The notes beneath the pieces were generated by a model that did no database searches, was not told where the DNA came from, and saw nothing but the letters and a program-made list of their open reading frames with translations. A stretch of 64,000 nucleotides of DNA from assembly GCA_050692555.1 (NCBI GenBank), contig JBOGVS010000001.1:1-64000 (forward strand), in the 5' to 3' direction. Position numbers and translations under genes: made by a program. The number at the start of each line of letters is the position of its first letter. Positions within the stretch are counted from its first letter, which is position 1. Positions 52,781-61,119 of the stretch are shown one piece after another. This DNA is from DAITPV01 sp050692555 (GTDB lineage: Bacteria > Actinomycetota > UBA4738 > CALAEC01).

Positions 52781-52822
52781 GGACGGTGGGAGCGGTCCCC
52801 CCGGGGCCGCTCCCATCCGTCC
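52781..52822 (-). promoter_or_regulatory. Long hairpin between binding-protein and permease genes
   Basis: Inverted arms 52781-52799 and 52803-52822 (core GGGAGCGG/CCGCTCCC) pair over about 19 bp with one bulge and one G-T pair. It lies in the spacer between the solute-binding lipoprotein and MalF genes on the minus-strand transcript, a place where many sugar operons carry RNA-stabilising hairpins. There is no U-run. Confidence 0.5.
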
Positions 52823-52843
52823 ATCAGCCTGTTCCCGCCTGGT

Positions 52844-54148
52844 CTACCCCTGCTGCGGGAAGCTGCTCTCGATCTCCTCCAGGATGCCCGGAAGGGCGTC
52901 GGGTCCCGACTGGACGTACTCGACCATGCCGGTCCAGAAGCTCCCCGAGCCGACCTCCGGCGGCATCAGGTCGGAGGCGTCGAAGCCGGCCGTTCCGGCC
53001 GCTAGCCCCTCCGTGAGCACCACCGAAGCGTCGGCCAGGATCTCGTTTCCGTAACAGTCCGGGCCGACGTTGATGTTGGGAGAGATCCGGGCAGACCCCG
53101 GCTCACCCCCCATGGCGCACTGCACGTCCACCCTGGAGAAGCGCTCGAGGAAATCCCGGATCTCGGGCGTGTCGCGGAACGTCACCATGAGCTCCCCGGC
53201 GAACAGGGTTCCCTCCTGGTCGATCGGGGGGAACGTGAACCAGTCGTAGTCCACGCCCGCCTCAGAATCCTCCGGGAAGAACGCGTTGATGAAGCTGGCC
53301 TGGCGGTGCAGCCAGCAGCCCGGCGGATCCTCGAACATCGGAGCGGGCGCGTCGCCGAAGTCGATCGAGGGGGTGTTCTCCGCCCCACCAAGGACGTAGT
53401 CATCGCCGAACATGACCTGCCCGAAGATCTCCCCCGCGTTCTCCACGGCCGGGTCGTTAAACGGGATCTCATGATCCGCCCACTGCTGGTAGGTCTCCAG
53501 TCCGGCGGTCCGGAGCATGATGTCTTCCATCCAGTCCGTGGCCGGCCATCCCGTCGAGCCTTCACTCCCGAAGCCCACGCACCACGGAGTGCTGCCGTCT
53601 TCAACGATCTGGTCGGACAGCGCGATCAGCTCGTCGAAGGTCGTGGGGATCTCGTACCCGGCGGCGTCGAAGTCGTCCTTCGGGTACCAGACCATGCTCT
53701 TCAGGTTGATGTTGCTGGGAAGGCCGTAGTGCTCGCCCTCGAACTCCCCGAGCGACAGGAAGTACTCGCCGAACGTTTCCTCGAGCTCGGCGATGTCGAA
53801 CCCCATGTCCTCCAGGGAAACGGCGTTCCCCGACTGGGCGTGGTCGAGCACGGCCCCGGGCTGGGGCAGCAGGATGACGTCCAGCGTCCCGCCCTCGGCA
53901 CGGATCTGGACCTGCTCCTCGAAGTTACCCGACTGCTCGAACTCGACCTGGTAGTCGGCCTCCGTGTTGATCAGGTCGTCGGCGATGGCCTGGAGGACCG
54001 CGTTCTCCTCCGGCTCCACCGCGTTCAGCACGTTGACGGTGCCGGTATCCTCTCCGTCTCCTGCTCCGCCGTCGCCTTCTTGGGTGGTACACGCAACTGC
54101 GAGCAAAACGAAGGCTGCAGGCAGGACGATCAATCTCAGCCGTCGCAT
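52844..54148 (-). CDS. Extracellular sugar-binding lipoprotein
   Basis: This 434-residue protein begins with a lipoprotein signal (LLAVAC lipobox, Cys at about residue 19) and has the two-lobe plan of family 1 solute-binding proteins, with 'YGLPSNINLKSMVWYPKDDFDAAGYEIPTT' as a lobe-switch region. It is rich in Asp/Glu. GGAGGAG is 6 nt before ATG 54148. It should bind the sugar outside the cell and pass it to the permeases. Two Cys pairs may form disulfides. Confidence 0.9.
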   Translation of the reverse strand: MRRLRLIVLPAAFVLLAVACTTQEGDGGAGDGEDTGTVNVLNAVEPEENAVLQAIADDLINTEADYQVEFEQSGNFEEQVQIRAEGGTLDVILLPQPGAVLDHAQSGNAVSLEDMGFDIAELEETFGEYFLSLGEFEGEHYGLPSNINLKSMVWYPKDDFDAAGYEIPTTFDELIALSDQIVEDGSTPWCVGFGSEGSTGWPATDWMEDIMLRTAGLETYQQWADHEIPFNDPAVENAGEIFGQVMFGDDYVLGGAENTPSIDFGDAPAPMFEDPPGCWLHRQASFINAFFPEDSEAGVDYDWFTFPPIDQEGTLFAGELMVTFRDTPEIRDFLERFSRVDVQCAMGGEPGSARISPNINVGPDCYGNEILADASVVLTEGLAAGTAGFDASDLMPPEVGSGSFWTGMVEYVQSGPDALPGILEEIESSFPQQG

Positions 54149-54300
54149 CCCGATCTCCTCCCCTCGGCGAATCCGCCTCTGTCCGTAGTGTCCTCCTGAG
54201 CCCCGTTGCGGGGCAACTTCCCCGATGCCCCCATCGTCCCGTCCTCCTTCCGAAGTCCTTGACCGGCCCGCCGGGTGGTTCCCAGCCTCTCCCCTCATGC

Positions 54301-55371
54301 TCATCCCTTCATAGGCGCCTCCCTTCCCCGCCCGGCCCTGGCCCCCCCGGAGGACTCCCGAACGACCAGCTCGACCGGGAGCGTGACCGCCGGCGGCTCG
54401 AGCTCCGGATCCGCGATCATCCGAACCACCGCCTGGGCTGCCGCCGCCCCCAGGCCCTCCTTGTCTTGCCGGACGGTGGTGAGCGCCGGCTGGAGGAGCG
54501 CGGCCAGGGGGATGTCATCGAACCCCACGATGGCCACATCGTCCGGAGCGTGGAGCCCCCGGTCGGCCAGGCACTGGATCGCCCCGGCGGCCATGAGATC
54601 CGCGGCCGCCACGACCGCCGTGGGCGGCTCGGGCAGATTCAGGAACGCTTCCATGGCGGCGTAGCCGGAGTCTGGGTAGAAGTCGCCTTCTCGCACGTGG
54701 TCGGAGCGATGGGGGAGCCCCAGTCGCTCGAGTTCCCGCCGATAGCCGAGCAGCCGGTCGCCGCCGGGGAGGGTGTCCCTGGGGCCCCCGATCAGCGCGA
54801 TGCGTCGGTGCCCGAGTTCGTGGAGATGCCCGACGGCGAGCGCGGCCCCTCCGAAGTTGTCGGAGGTCACGAATCCGGTCCGTCCTCCCTTCATACGGAG
54901 GTCTACGGCCATGCACGGGACGCCCGACTGCACCACTTCCTCGATGTGTGGGTCTTGGCGGTCGGTCCCCATCAGGACCACCCCGTCGATGCGGTGGTGC
55001 TGCATCCGTCGGAGGTAGCTGTGGGCCTCGACCGCCTTTCCCGGCCTGTCGGTGGCGAACAGGAGGAGGTCGTACGCGGCGGAGGCCATGGAGTGCTTCA
55101 GGCCCACCAGCACCTCCTGGAAGAAGGGATGCTGGAGATCGGGGTGCCCCGCCCCGGTCTCCAGGATGATCCCGATCACGTGGCTCCGGCCGGTGACCAG
55201 GCTCCGGGCCGTTCGATCCGGAAGGAAGTTCGCTTCCCGGATGCCCTCCTGGACCCGTTCGCGTGTTTCGGGGGAGACGTCCGGATAGTCGTTCAGCACG
55301 CGGGAGACGGTGGCCACGGAGACGCCGAGGCGGTCGGCGAGCTCACGGATGTTGGGGTTTGGGGCCGTGAC
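54301..55371 (-). CDS. LacI-family regulator of the sugar operon, with no canonical start codon
   Basis: The protein is about 356 residues: a LacI HTH (NIRELADRLGVSVATVSRVL, about residues 7-26) and a sugar-binding domain with DGVVLMGTD and AIVGFDDIPLA. The HTH is complete only if translation begins upstream of GTG 55317, yet the in-frame codons from the predicted transcription start read GTT, TTC, GGA, GAA, CAG, GTC, with no ATG, GTG or TTG. GTC at 55371 follows a GGAGAACAG Shine-Dalgarno-like site and is where a GTG is expected. I give coordinates from there. The next ATG/GTG start (55317) would cut off helices 1-2 of the HTH. Confidence 0.8.
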   Translation of the reverse strand, partial: VTAPNPNIRELADRLGVSVATVSRVLNDYPDVSPETRERVQEGIREANFLPDRTARSLVTGRSHVIGIILETGAGHPDLQHPFFQEVLVGLKHSMASAAYDLLLFATDRPGKAVEAHSYLRRMQHHRIDGVVLMGTDRQDPHIEEVVQSGVPCMAVDLRMKGGRTGFVTSDNFGGAALAVGHLHELGHRRIALIGGPRDTLPGGDRLLGYRRELERLGLPHRSDHVREGDFYPDSGYAAMEAFLNLPEPPTAVVAAADLMAAGAIQCLADRGLHAPDDVAIVGFDDIPLAALLQPALTTVRQDKEGLGAAAAQAVVRMIADPELEPPAVTLPVELVVRESSGGARAGRGREAPMKG

Positions 55372-55377
55372 CTGTTC

Positions 55378-55395
55378 TCCGAAAACGGTTTCGGA
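55378..55395. promoter_or_regulatory. LacI-type operator upstream of the regulator gene
   Basis: TCCGAAAACGGTTTCGGA is an 18-bp near-perfect palindrome (arms TCCGAAA and TTTCGGA) with a central CG, as in LacI-family operators. It overlaps the predicted transcription start of the lacI-like gene, so the regulator probably represses itself and perhaps the downstream uptake genes. Confidence 0.6.
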
Positions 55396-55396
55396 A

Positions 55397-55426
55397 AGAC
55401 TAGGCTCCCGATGGCGAATGTGTCAA
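55397..55426 (-). promoter_or_regulatory. Promoter of the LacI-family gene
   Basis: On the minus strand TTGACA (55421-55426) and TAGTCT (55397-55402) are 18 nt apart, a strong sigma-70-like promoter directly upstream of the operator palindrome. Confidence 0.6.
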
Positions 55427-55436
55427 GTTGAAGGGG

Positions 55437-56651
55437 TCAGCCGTCCCCGTAGATGCCCAGCCCGCTCTCCGGGTCGAAGAAGTGGAGCCGGGTGACGTCG
55501 GTGACCAGCTCGATCGGCTCTCCCTCCCGGGCGCCGGTCTTGGGGTTCAGCCGGGCCAAGAACGTCGACTGGCCTGCACGGATGGTCTCCTCGACTGCCT
55601 CGAGCGCCTCCTGACCGACGTCGTGGGCGATGTCCCTGACGTCCTCGGTGAGCACCGCCGGTGCCCGGACGGTGATGTGAACCAGCACGTCGGCGCCGAG
55701 TGACTCGCGCAGAACCACGGTCGATCGGATCCGCCGGCCTTGTGGCGCATCAGAGACCAGCGACACGTCTTCCATATCCTCGGGTCGAATGCCCACGATC
55801 ACCCGTTTCCCCTCGTAGGCCTTCAGGTCCGGCCTGGCGCCGAACACTTCCTCCGGAATCTCCAGCCGAATACCTCCGAACTCCACGACCCCCGAACCGT
55901 CGGACCGAGACAGGCCGGCCTCCACCATGTTCATCGCCGGAGAGCCGATGAAGCCGGCCACGAACAGGTTCGTGGGGTGGTCGTACAGGTACTGGGGCGT
56001 GGCGGCCTGTTGGAGCACACCCCTCCGGATCACCGCGACCCGGTCGCCCATGGTCATGGCCTCGATCTGGTCGTGGGTGACGTACAGGGTGGTGACCTTG
56101 AGCTCGTCCTGGATCCGGGAGATCTCCGAGCGCATCTGGACCCGCAGCTTGGCGTCGAGGTTCGAGAGGGGCTCGTCCATGAGGAAGGCCTTCGGCTCCC
56201 GGACGATGGCCCGGCCCATGGCCACCCGCTGGCGCTGTCCACCGGACAGCGCTTTGGGCTTCCGCTCCAGTAACTCTTCGAGGCCCAGAATGCCCGCCGC
56301 CTCCCGAACCCGGCGGTCGATCTCGTCCTTGGGAACCTTGCGGAGCTTGAGGCCGAACGCCATGTTGTCGTACACGGTCATGTGGGGGTACAGGGCGTAG
56401 TCCTGGAACACCATGGCGATGTCCCGCTCCTTCGGAGGGACGTTGTTGACCACCCGCTCACCGATCCGGATGTTCCCTCGGCTGATGCTCTCCAGGCCCG
56501 CGACCATGCGGAGCGCGGTGGTCTTCCCGCAGCCCGAGGGTCCCACCAGGACGACGAACTCTCCGTCGCCCACGTCGAGGTTCAGGTCGGAGATTGCCGT
56601 GGTGCCGTCTCCGTAGACCTTGGAGACTTCCTCCAGCGCGATCTCGGCCAT
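55437..56651 (-). CDS. Sugar ABC transporter ATPase (MsmX/UgpC/MalK-type)
   Basis: This 404-residue protein has all ABC ATPase motifs (Walker A GPSGCGKTT, signature LSGGQRQRVAMGRA, Walker B AFLMDEPLSNLDAKLR, switch His in YVTHDQ) and the long C-terminal regulatory TOBE-type region of carbohydrate importers (IVGIRPEDMEDV, then a tail to residue 404). It should drive the two permeases across the LacI gene. Its gene is separate from that operon but lies next to the regulator. The N-terminus starts MAEIALEEVSKVYGDG. Confidence 0.9.
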   Translation of the reverse strand: MAEIALEEVSKVYGDGTTAISDLNLDVGDGEFVVLVGPSGCGKTTALRMVAGLESISRGNIRIGERVVNNVPPKERDIAMVFQDYALYPHMTVYDNMAFGLKLRKVPKDEIDRRVREAAGILGLEELLERKPKALSGGQRQRVAMGRAIVREPKAFLMDEPLSNLDAKLRVQMRSEISRIQDELKVTTLYVTHDQIEAMTMGDRVAVIRRGVLQQAATPQYLYDHPTNLFVAGFIGSPAMNMVEAGLSRSDGSGVVEFGGIRLEIPEEVFGARPDLKAYEGKRVIVGIRPEDMEDVSLVSDAPQGRRIRSTVVLRESLGADVLVHITVRAPAVLTEDVRDIAHDVGQEALEAVEETIRAGQSTFLARLNPKTGAREGEPIELVTDVTRLHFFDPESGLGIYGDG

Positions 56652-56707
56652 CCCCGGATATTCAACCTCAGGCGGCGGGTAGGAGCCACCCGGCGGCGGG
56701 AGGGCCT

Positions 56708-57310
56708 TCAGCTATGCGAGAGGGCGGGCTCGACTTCCACCTCCAACCGCCGCGGCACGGCCACGCCGAGCCGCGATTCCCAGCAGTCGCGGGCTCCCCG
56801 GTACTCGCGGACCGCCGCCCTGATCGACCGGGGAACTCCTTCGACGCCCACGGGCCCCAGGAGATGGCGGCTCATCTTGCCGAGCTCTCGCCTCACCAGG
56901 TGGTCCTTGCCGGCGACCTGCTTGGACGCGATCCACAAGATCCAGTCCCAGAAATGCTCGTCGATCCGGGGGAGCGTGTCGGCCGTGACCGTCCAGGGCG
57001 CCTCGTCCTGGTGCGGCTGGTCGAAGATCAGGTCGATCTTGGCCGGCCCGGCCAGCATGAGCATGTAACAGCTCTCCGGGTTGAGCCTGTCCCATTGCTG
57101 CGCGAGGGGCTCGAGCGGAGTGACCAACGCGGGGAGATCGGCCGCCACGGCGGCAAAGTCGTCGACGCGGACGCGGAAGTCCCAGTCGGACAGGGCCGTC
57201 GGGCTGCCGGCAGCCCGTGACCCCGCCAGCTCCACCGCACGGACGTGCGGGTGCGGAAGCAGCGCGGCGATGACGGAGCCCACGATGTCTCGCTGGTCCG
57301 GGTCGATCAC
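56708..57310 (-). CDS. Nucleotidyltransferase-fold protein
   Basis: The 200-residue protein has the minimal nucleotidyltransferase motif GSRAAGSPTALSDWDF (Gly-Ser with two Asp) and a second Asp in DLIFDQP. A C-terminal helical region (about residues 100-200) follows. The family ranges from aminoglycoside adenylyltransferases to toxin-like enzymes; the target here is unknown. The GTG 57310 start overlaps the GH13 stop (GTGA). Confidence 0.75.
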   Translation of the reverse strand: MIDPDQRDIVGSVIAALLPHPHVRAVELAGSRAAGSPTALSDWDFRVRVDDFAAVAADLPALVTPLEPLAQQWDRLNPESCYMLMLAGPAKIDLIFDQPHQDEAPWTVTADTLPRIDEHFWDWILWIASKQVAGKDHLVRRELGKMSRHLLGPVGVEGVPRSIRAAVREYRGARDCWESRLGVAVPRRLEVEVEPALSHS

Positions 57311-58911
57311 CTGGCAGCGGACGCGCCCGCGGCATCGGAGGCCAGGATCAGCGCTTCCCACGGCTCGAGCCGGACCGTGCCGTGGACCCCCTCCCCATCC
57401 CGTTCCCGCCGGGTCCCCAGGAGAACCCGGCCCTCGCCGAGCGCCGCGCTCACCCGCGCCTCGGAGAGGTTCACCGCGACCACGGTGTGGGCTCCTCGTC
57501 GCCAGGCCCACACGTCCTCCCTCTGGTCCATGGTGGCGTACCCGCCCCCGTGCAGGTCGGGGCGCTTCCGCCGGAGCTCGATCAGATCGCGACACAGGTG
57601 GAGCACGGATCCCGGGTCCTCGCGCTGATCTGCGACGTTGCAGGCCGCCACGTCCCCCATGGGGAGCCACGGCTCCACCCCCGGCCGGGTGAATCCTCCA
57701 CCCGGCTCACCGGTCCACTGCATCGGGGTCCGGGCGCCGTCCCGGCCGGGGTCGTCCGGCCAACCCCGGATCCCCACAGGATCCCTGAGCCGGTGACGAG
57801 GCACCTCGACGTCCTCCATGCCGATCTCGTCGCCGTAATACAGAAGCGGCGTGCCTCGAAGGGTCAGCAGCAGGAGCAGGGCAGCCCGGATCTTTCGAGG
57901 GTCACCGCCGCACCATCGGGTGGGGAACCTCCCCACGTCGTGGTTCGAGCCCCCCCAGGAAGGCCACGCCGAGGGATGGATCAGCGCCTCCTCTGACTCA
58001 ACGATCGCTCGCATCTCCGGTCCGAACTCCGCGAACAGGAAAGGGAAGTTGATGGCCAGATGCAGCTCATCCGACCCGCTCCCGTAGAAGCGCATGAGGG
58101 ACTCAAGCTCCAGGACCCAGGTCTCCCCCAGGAGCACCCGGGTGGGCTCGTAGGAGTCGGCGATCCTTCGCCACCGGGACAGCACCTCGTGCACCTCGGG
58201 CCGATTCATGTTGTAAACGGGGCGCTGCCCCAGGGCCCGGATCCGCGGGGGGTCCTCGGCGGTGATTGGCGGGTTATCTCGGAGCTCCCGGTCTTTCACC
58301 AGGCCGTTGGCCACGTCGATGCGAAAACCGGCGACGCCCCGGTCGAGCCAGAACCGCAGGATGTCGTCGAAGGTCTCCCGAACCTCCTCGTTCCACCAGT
58401 TCAGGTCCGGTTGCTCGGGGAGGAAGTTGTGCAGGTAGTACTGACCCGATCCGTGGTCCAGGGTCCATGCCGGCCCCCCGAACACCGACAGCCAGTTGTT
58501 GGGCGGCGAGCCGTCGGGCTTCGGGTCGGTCCACACGTACCAGTCCCGATGGCGGGCGGACCGGCTGGAGCGGGCGTCGACGAACCAGGGATGCTGGTCG
58601 CTGGTGTGGTTGGGGACCAGGTCGAGGAGCACCCGGACCCCCCGGTCGCCGGCCTCGGCGACCAGGCGATCGAGCACCTCGAGGTCGCCGAACTCGGGAT
58701 CGACCGAGGTGAAATCGGAGACGTCGTAGCCCCAGTCGGCGTCGGGCGACGGGGTGACGGGGTTCAGCCAGATGCCGTCGATCCCCAGCCAGGCCAGATG
58801 ATCGAGGTGGTCGATCACCCCCTGGAGGTCTCCGGACCCGTCACCGGTGGTATCGGCGAACGAGCGGGGGTAGATCTGGTACAGAACTCCGGAACGCCAC
58901 CAGGCCCCCAC
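57307..58911 (-). CDS. GH13 alpha-glucosidase/oligo-1,6-glucosidase-type enzyme
   Basis: The 534-residue protein is a cytoplasmic GH13 enzyme (no signal peptide) with conserved regions DLVPNHTS, GFRIDVANG (nucleophile Asp), LLGETWV (acid/base Glu) and GGSNHDVGR (third Asp). It resembles oligo-1,6-glucosidases and related alpha-glucosidases, which release glucose from alpha-glucosides. Together with the GH94 enzyme and ABC uptake genes it forms a sugar-utilisation region. The start is GTG 58911, 8 nt after the FrhB stop. Confidence 0.88.
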   Translation of the reverse strand: MGAWWRSGVLYQIYPRSFADTTGDGSGDLQGVIDHLDHLAWLGIDGIWLNPVTPSPDADWGYDVSDFTSVDPEFGDLEVLDRLVAEAGDRGVRVLLDLVPNHTSDQHPWFVDARSSRSARHRDWYVWTDPKPDGSPPNNWLSVFGGPAWTLDHGSGQYYLHNFLPEQPDLNWWNEEVRETFDDILRFWLDRGVAGFRIDVANGLVKDRELRDNPPITAEDPPRIRALGQRPVYNMNRPEVHEVLSRWRRIADSYEPTRVLLGETWVLELESLMRFYGSGSDELHLAINFPFLFAEFGPEMRAIVESEEALIHPSAWPSWGGSNHDVGRFPTRWCGGDPRKIRAALLLLLTLRGTPLLYYGDEIGMEDVEVPRHRLRDPVGIRGWPDDPGRDGARTPMQWTGEPGGGFTRPGVEPWLPMGDVAACNVADQREDPGSVLHLCRDLIELRRKRPDLHGGGYATMDQREDVWAWRRGAHTVVAVNLSEARVSAALGEGRVLLGTRRERDGEGVHGTVRLEPWEALILASDAAGASAAR

Positions 58912-58919
58912 CCGCGTCG

Positions 58920-60065
58920 TTAGTGGCCCGAGCCGTTACCGGCAACACCCTCCGGGATCACGCCCGGAGCGCTCCAGCCCTGCGGCATCTCCTCGTCGGG
59001 CCACCGGGTCCGCTGGCGGGCGGCCAGCTTCTCCATCAGGGCCACGGCCGCGGGATCCTCGCTGGCCGGCCGATCCTCCACGATCTTCTCCTGGAGGGCC
59101 CGGCGCCAGATGTCCTCGCCCAGGTCGGTGCGGATCACGGTGAGGGTCCAGCCGTCGTTCTGACCGAGTCCCCCGAACGAGATGTCGGCGTGCTCCGCGG
59201 CGAAGTCGGGGCACTTGAGGCAGCCCGGCCGGGTGAACCGTTGGGCCTTCTTCAGGGAATACGTGTGCTCCTCGCCGTCGCGGGTGTAGAAGAGGAGCTT
59301 GCCCTTGACGTTGACGCGCACGACGTCGTCCAGGGACAGCCCCAGCTCCTCCTGGGCGATCTCCTCCATCAGCCCCTCGTAGGTGAACGTCTTCGAGCAC
59401 AGCAGGCCGAAGGTCCAGGCGATCTTGCGGCGCCACTTGTTGACCCGATTCACCTCGAGCATGCCGGTGACCGAGGCCTGGCAGGACATCCCCACCAGGG
59501 CCACCTTCTTCAGGCCCATCCGGGCCGCTTCCATCAGGGCGATGGGGTTCGCCGAGTAGGTGTACCGCGAGCCCGCGGTGGCCAGGACGTCCTCCGGGGT
59601 GGTGACCACGGCCGGCTCGGCGTCCCACTGGCGCCCCTCCGAGAGCTTGGAGGTCAGGGCCCCGTCGATCTCGCCGGTCACCAGGCCCCAGATCAGGAGT
59701 GCGGATACCACCCCTCCGTCCTGGCCGGCGGCCAGCTCCGGCCCGGTGGACCGGGCCAGCCGGATGTCCCGGTACACGCCGACGATCTCCTCGGGAAGCC
59801 GGGTCCGGCCGAAGAACAGCTTCTCGATCTCCGGCTCCCAGTCCCGGAACCGGGGGCACGCCCTGGTGCACAGGTCACAGCCGCGGTCCCCGTGGGTGCA
59901 CTTGTCGGGAGGGCCGTCCTCGAGCTGCACGGGCTCGTCGTTCTCGTAGCCCAGCACGTTGAACGGACACACCACCACGCACGCGGAACAGCCGGTGCAC
60001 AGACCGGTGGCCACCACCTCGTTGTGAAGGTCGCGCCACTGGGTCTTGTCCTCGGAGATCGGCAT
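58920..60065 (-). CDS. Coenzyme F420-type hydrogenase/dehydrogenase beta-subunit (FrhB-like)
   Basis: This 381-residue protein has an N-terminal ferredoxin-like cluster (CTGCSACVVVCPFNV) and a second Cys group (CTHGDRGCDLCTRACPRF), then the FrhB core with 'TSKLSEGRQWDAEPAVV', 'VALVGMSCQASV' and a C-terminal 'CLKCPDFAAEHADISFGG' motif. FrhB proteins carry FAD and Fe-S clusters and often use F420. The partner is unknown. The ATG at 60065 follows TATACT (60073-60078) by 7 nt. The GH13 gene follows at once, which may be accidental. Confidence 0.85.
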   Translation of the reverse strand: MPISEDKTQWRDLHNEVVATGLCTGCSACVVVCPFNVLGYENDEPVQLEDGPPDKCTHGDRGCDLCTRACPRFRDWEPEIEKLFFGRTRLPEEIVGVYRDIRLARSTGPELAAGQDGGVVSALLIWGLVTGEIDGALTSKLSEGRQWDAEPAVVTTPEDVLATAGSRYTYSANPIALMEAARMGLKKVALVGMSCQASVTGMLEVNRVNKWRRKIAWTFGLLCSKTFTYEGLMEEIAQEELGLSLDDVVRVNVKGKLLFYTRDGEEHTYSLKKAQRFTRPGCLKCPDFAAEHADISFGGLGQNDGWTLTVIRTDLGEDIWRRALQEKIVEDRPASEDPAAVALMEKLAARQRTRWPDEEMPQGWSAPGVIPEGVAGNGSGH

Positions 60066-60161
60066 CGGCAGCAGTATAGGTGGGCCCGGACGAACCCCCC
60101 CGAACCCCCCGGGAGAGCGGGACGAATACCCTTGGGAACCCTCGAGGGGGAGGAGATCGCC

Positions 60162-60713
60162 ATGCCGCGAGCAAGGGGAGCACCCGTCGTCATGGCCCTG
60201 GCCCTGTCACTCGGTCTGGTGGCCGCGGCGTGCGCCGAAGACCAGCCCGCCATCAGCGCCGGGGGTGAAGGCCAGGAAGACCAGGGCGAAGGTCACGAGG
60301 AGGAAGGCACCGTGACCGTGGCCGGCCAGGAGGCCACGAACCACGGCTCCGAAGACGTCTCCGGGGCCTCCGAGGCGGAGGTGGAGGTCGACGACTTCTA
60401 CTTCGCGCCCACCATCCTCGAGGGGGAGGCCGGCCAGACCCTCACGATCTCGCTGCACAACGAGGGCTCAGCCCCGCACACCTTCACCATCGAGGATCAG
60501 AACGTCGACGAGGAGCTCCAGCCCGGCGACGAGGGCGTGACGGTCGACGTCACGTTCCCGGAGTCCGGCGCGGTCACGTACATCTGCCGGTTCCACTCAG
60601 GAAGCGGGATGGCCGGCGGCCTGTCGGTCGGCGGAGATCTGGAGGCCGGGTCGGGGAGCACCGGAACGTCCGATGAGACCTCGGACGACTCGGGCTCGGG
60701 AGGCGGCTACTGA
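60162..60713 (+). CDS. Cupredoxin lipoprotein
   Basis: This 183-residue protein has a lipoprotein signal (LVAAAC, Cys24), an acidic Glu-rich linker, and a type I copper domain with ligands His106 (APHTFT), Cys142 and His145 (YICRFH) and Met150 (GSGMAG). It should bind one copper ion and carry electrons at the outer face of the membrane. The strong GGGGGAGGAG before ATG 60162 supports this start. The C-terminus is a Ser/Asp/Gly-rich tail. It is divergent from the FrhB gene. Confidence 0.88.
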   Translation: MPRARGAPVVMALALSLGLVAAACAEDQPAISAGGEGQEDQGEGHEEEGTVTVAGQEATNHGSEDVSGASEAEVEVDDFYFAPTILEGEAGQTLTISLHNEGSAPHTFTIEDQNVDEELQPGDEGVTVDVTFPESGAVTYICRFHSGSGMAGGLSVGGDLEAGSGSTGTSDETSDDSGSGGGY

Positions 60714-60750
60714 GCGGGTCCGTCGGCCGGCGAGGATCCCGGCCGGGCGG

Positions 60751-61092
60751 CTAGACCGAGAAGGAGTCCCCGCACGCGCATTCGTTGGTGGCGTTGGGGT
60801 TCCGCACCCTGAGCCCTCCCCCCAGGAGGGCGTCGTTGAAGTCGAGGATCGACCCCTTCACCAGGGGAACCGATCGCGGGTCGATGAGAACTCGGACCCC
60901 GTGGCCCTCCACGACCAGGTCGTCGTCGGAGGGGGTGTTCTCCAGCGACAGCTTGTAAGCGAAGCCGGAGCACCCGCCGGCGGTGACCCGGAGGCGGAGC
61001 GTGGCCTCCGGTCGTCCCTCGCGATCGGCGAGGACCTGGACCCGGCCGGCCGCCTTCTCCGTGATCTTGATCACGTCACGGGTGGCTTCCAT
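60751..61092 (-). CDS. IscA/ErpA/HesB-type iron-sulfur protein
   Basis: The 113-residue protein has the three conserved Cys of A-type Fe-S carriers: GGCSGFAYKL (about residue 41) and ECACGDSFSV at the end. It would carry or insert iron-sulfur clusters. The start MEATRDVIKITEKAA is typical. ATG 61092 is 10 nt from TACCAT on the minus strand. It is divergent from the SDR gene. Confidence 0.88.
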   Translation of the reverse strand: MEATRDVIKITEKAAGRVQVLADREGRPEATLRLRVTAGGCSGFAYKLSLENTPSDDDLVVEGHGVRVLIDPRSVPLVKGSILDFNDALLGGGLRVRNPNATNECACGDSFSV

Positions 61093-61119
61093 GGCTACAG
61101 GAATGGTATCAGGAGAGTG

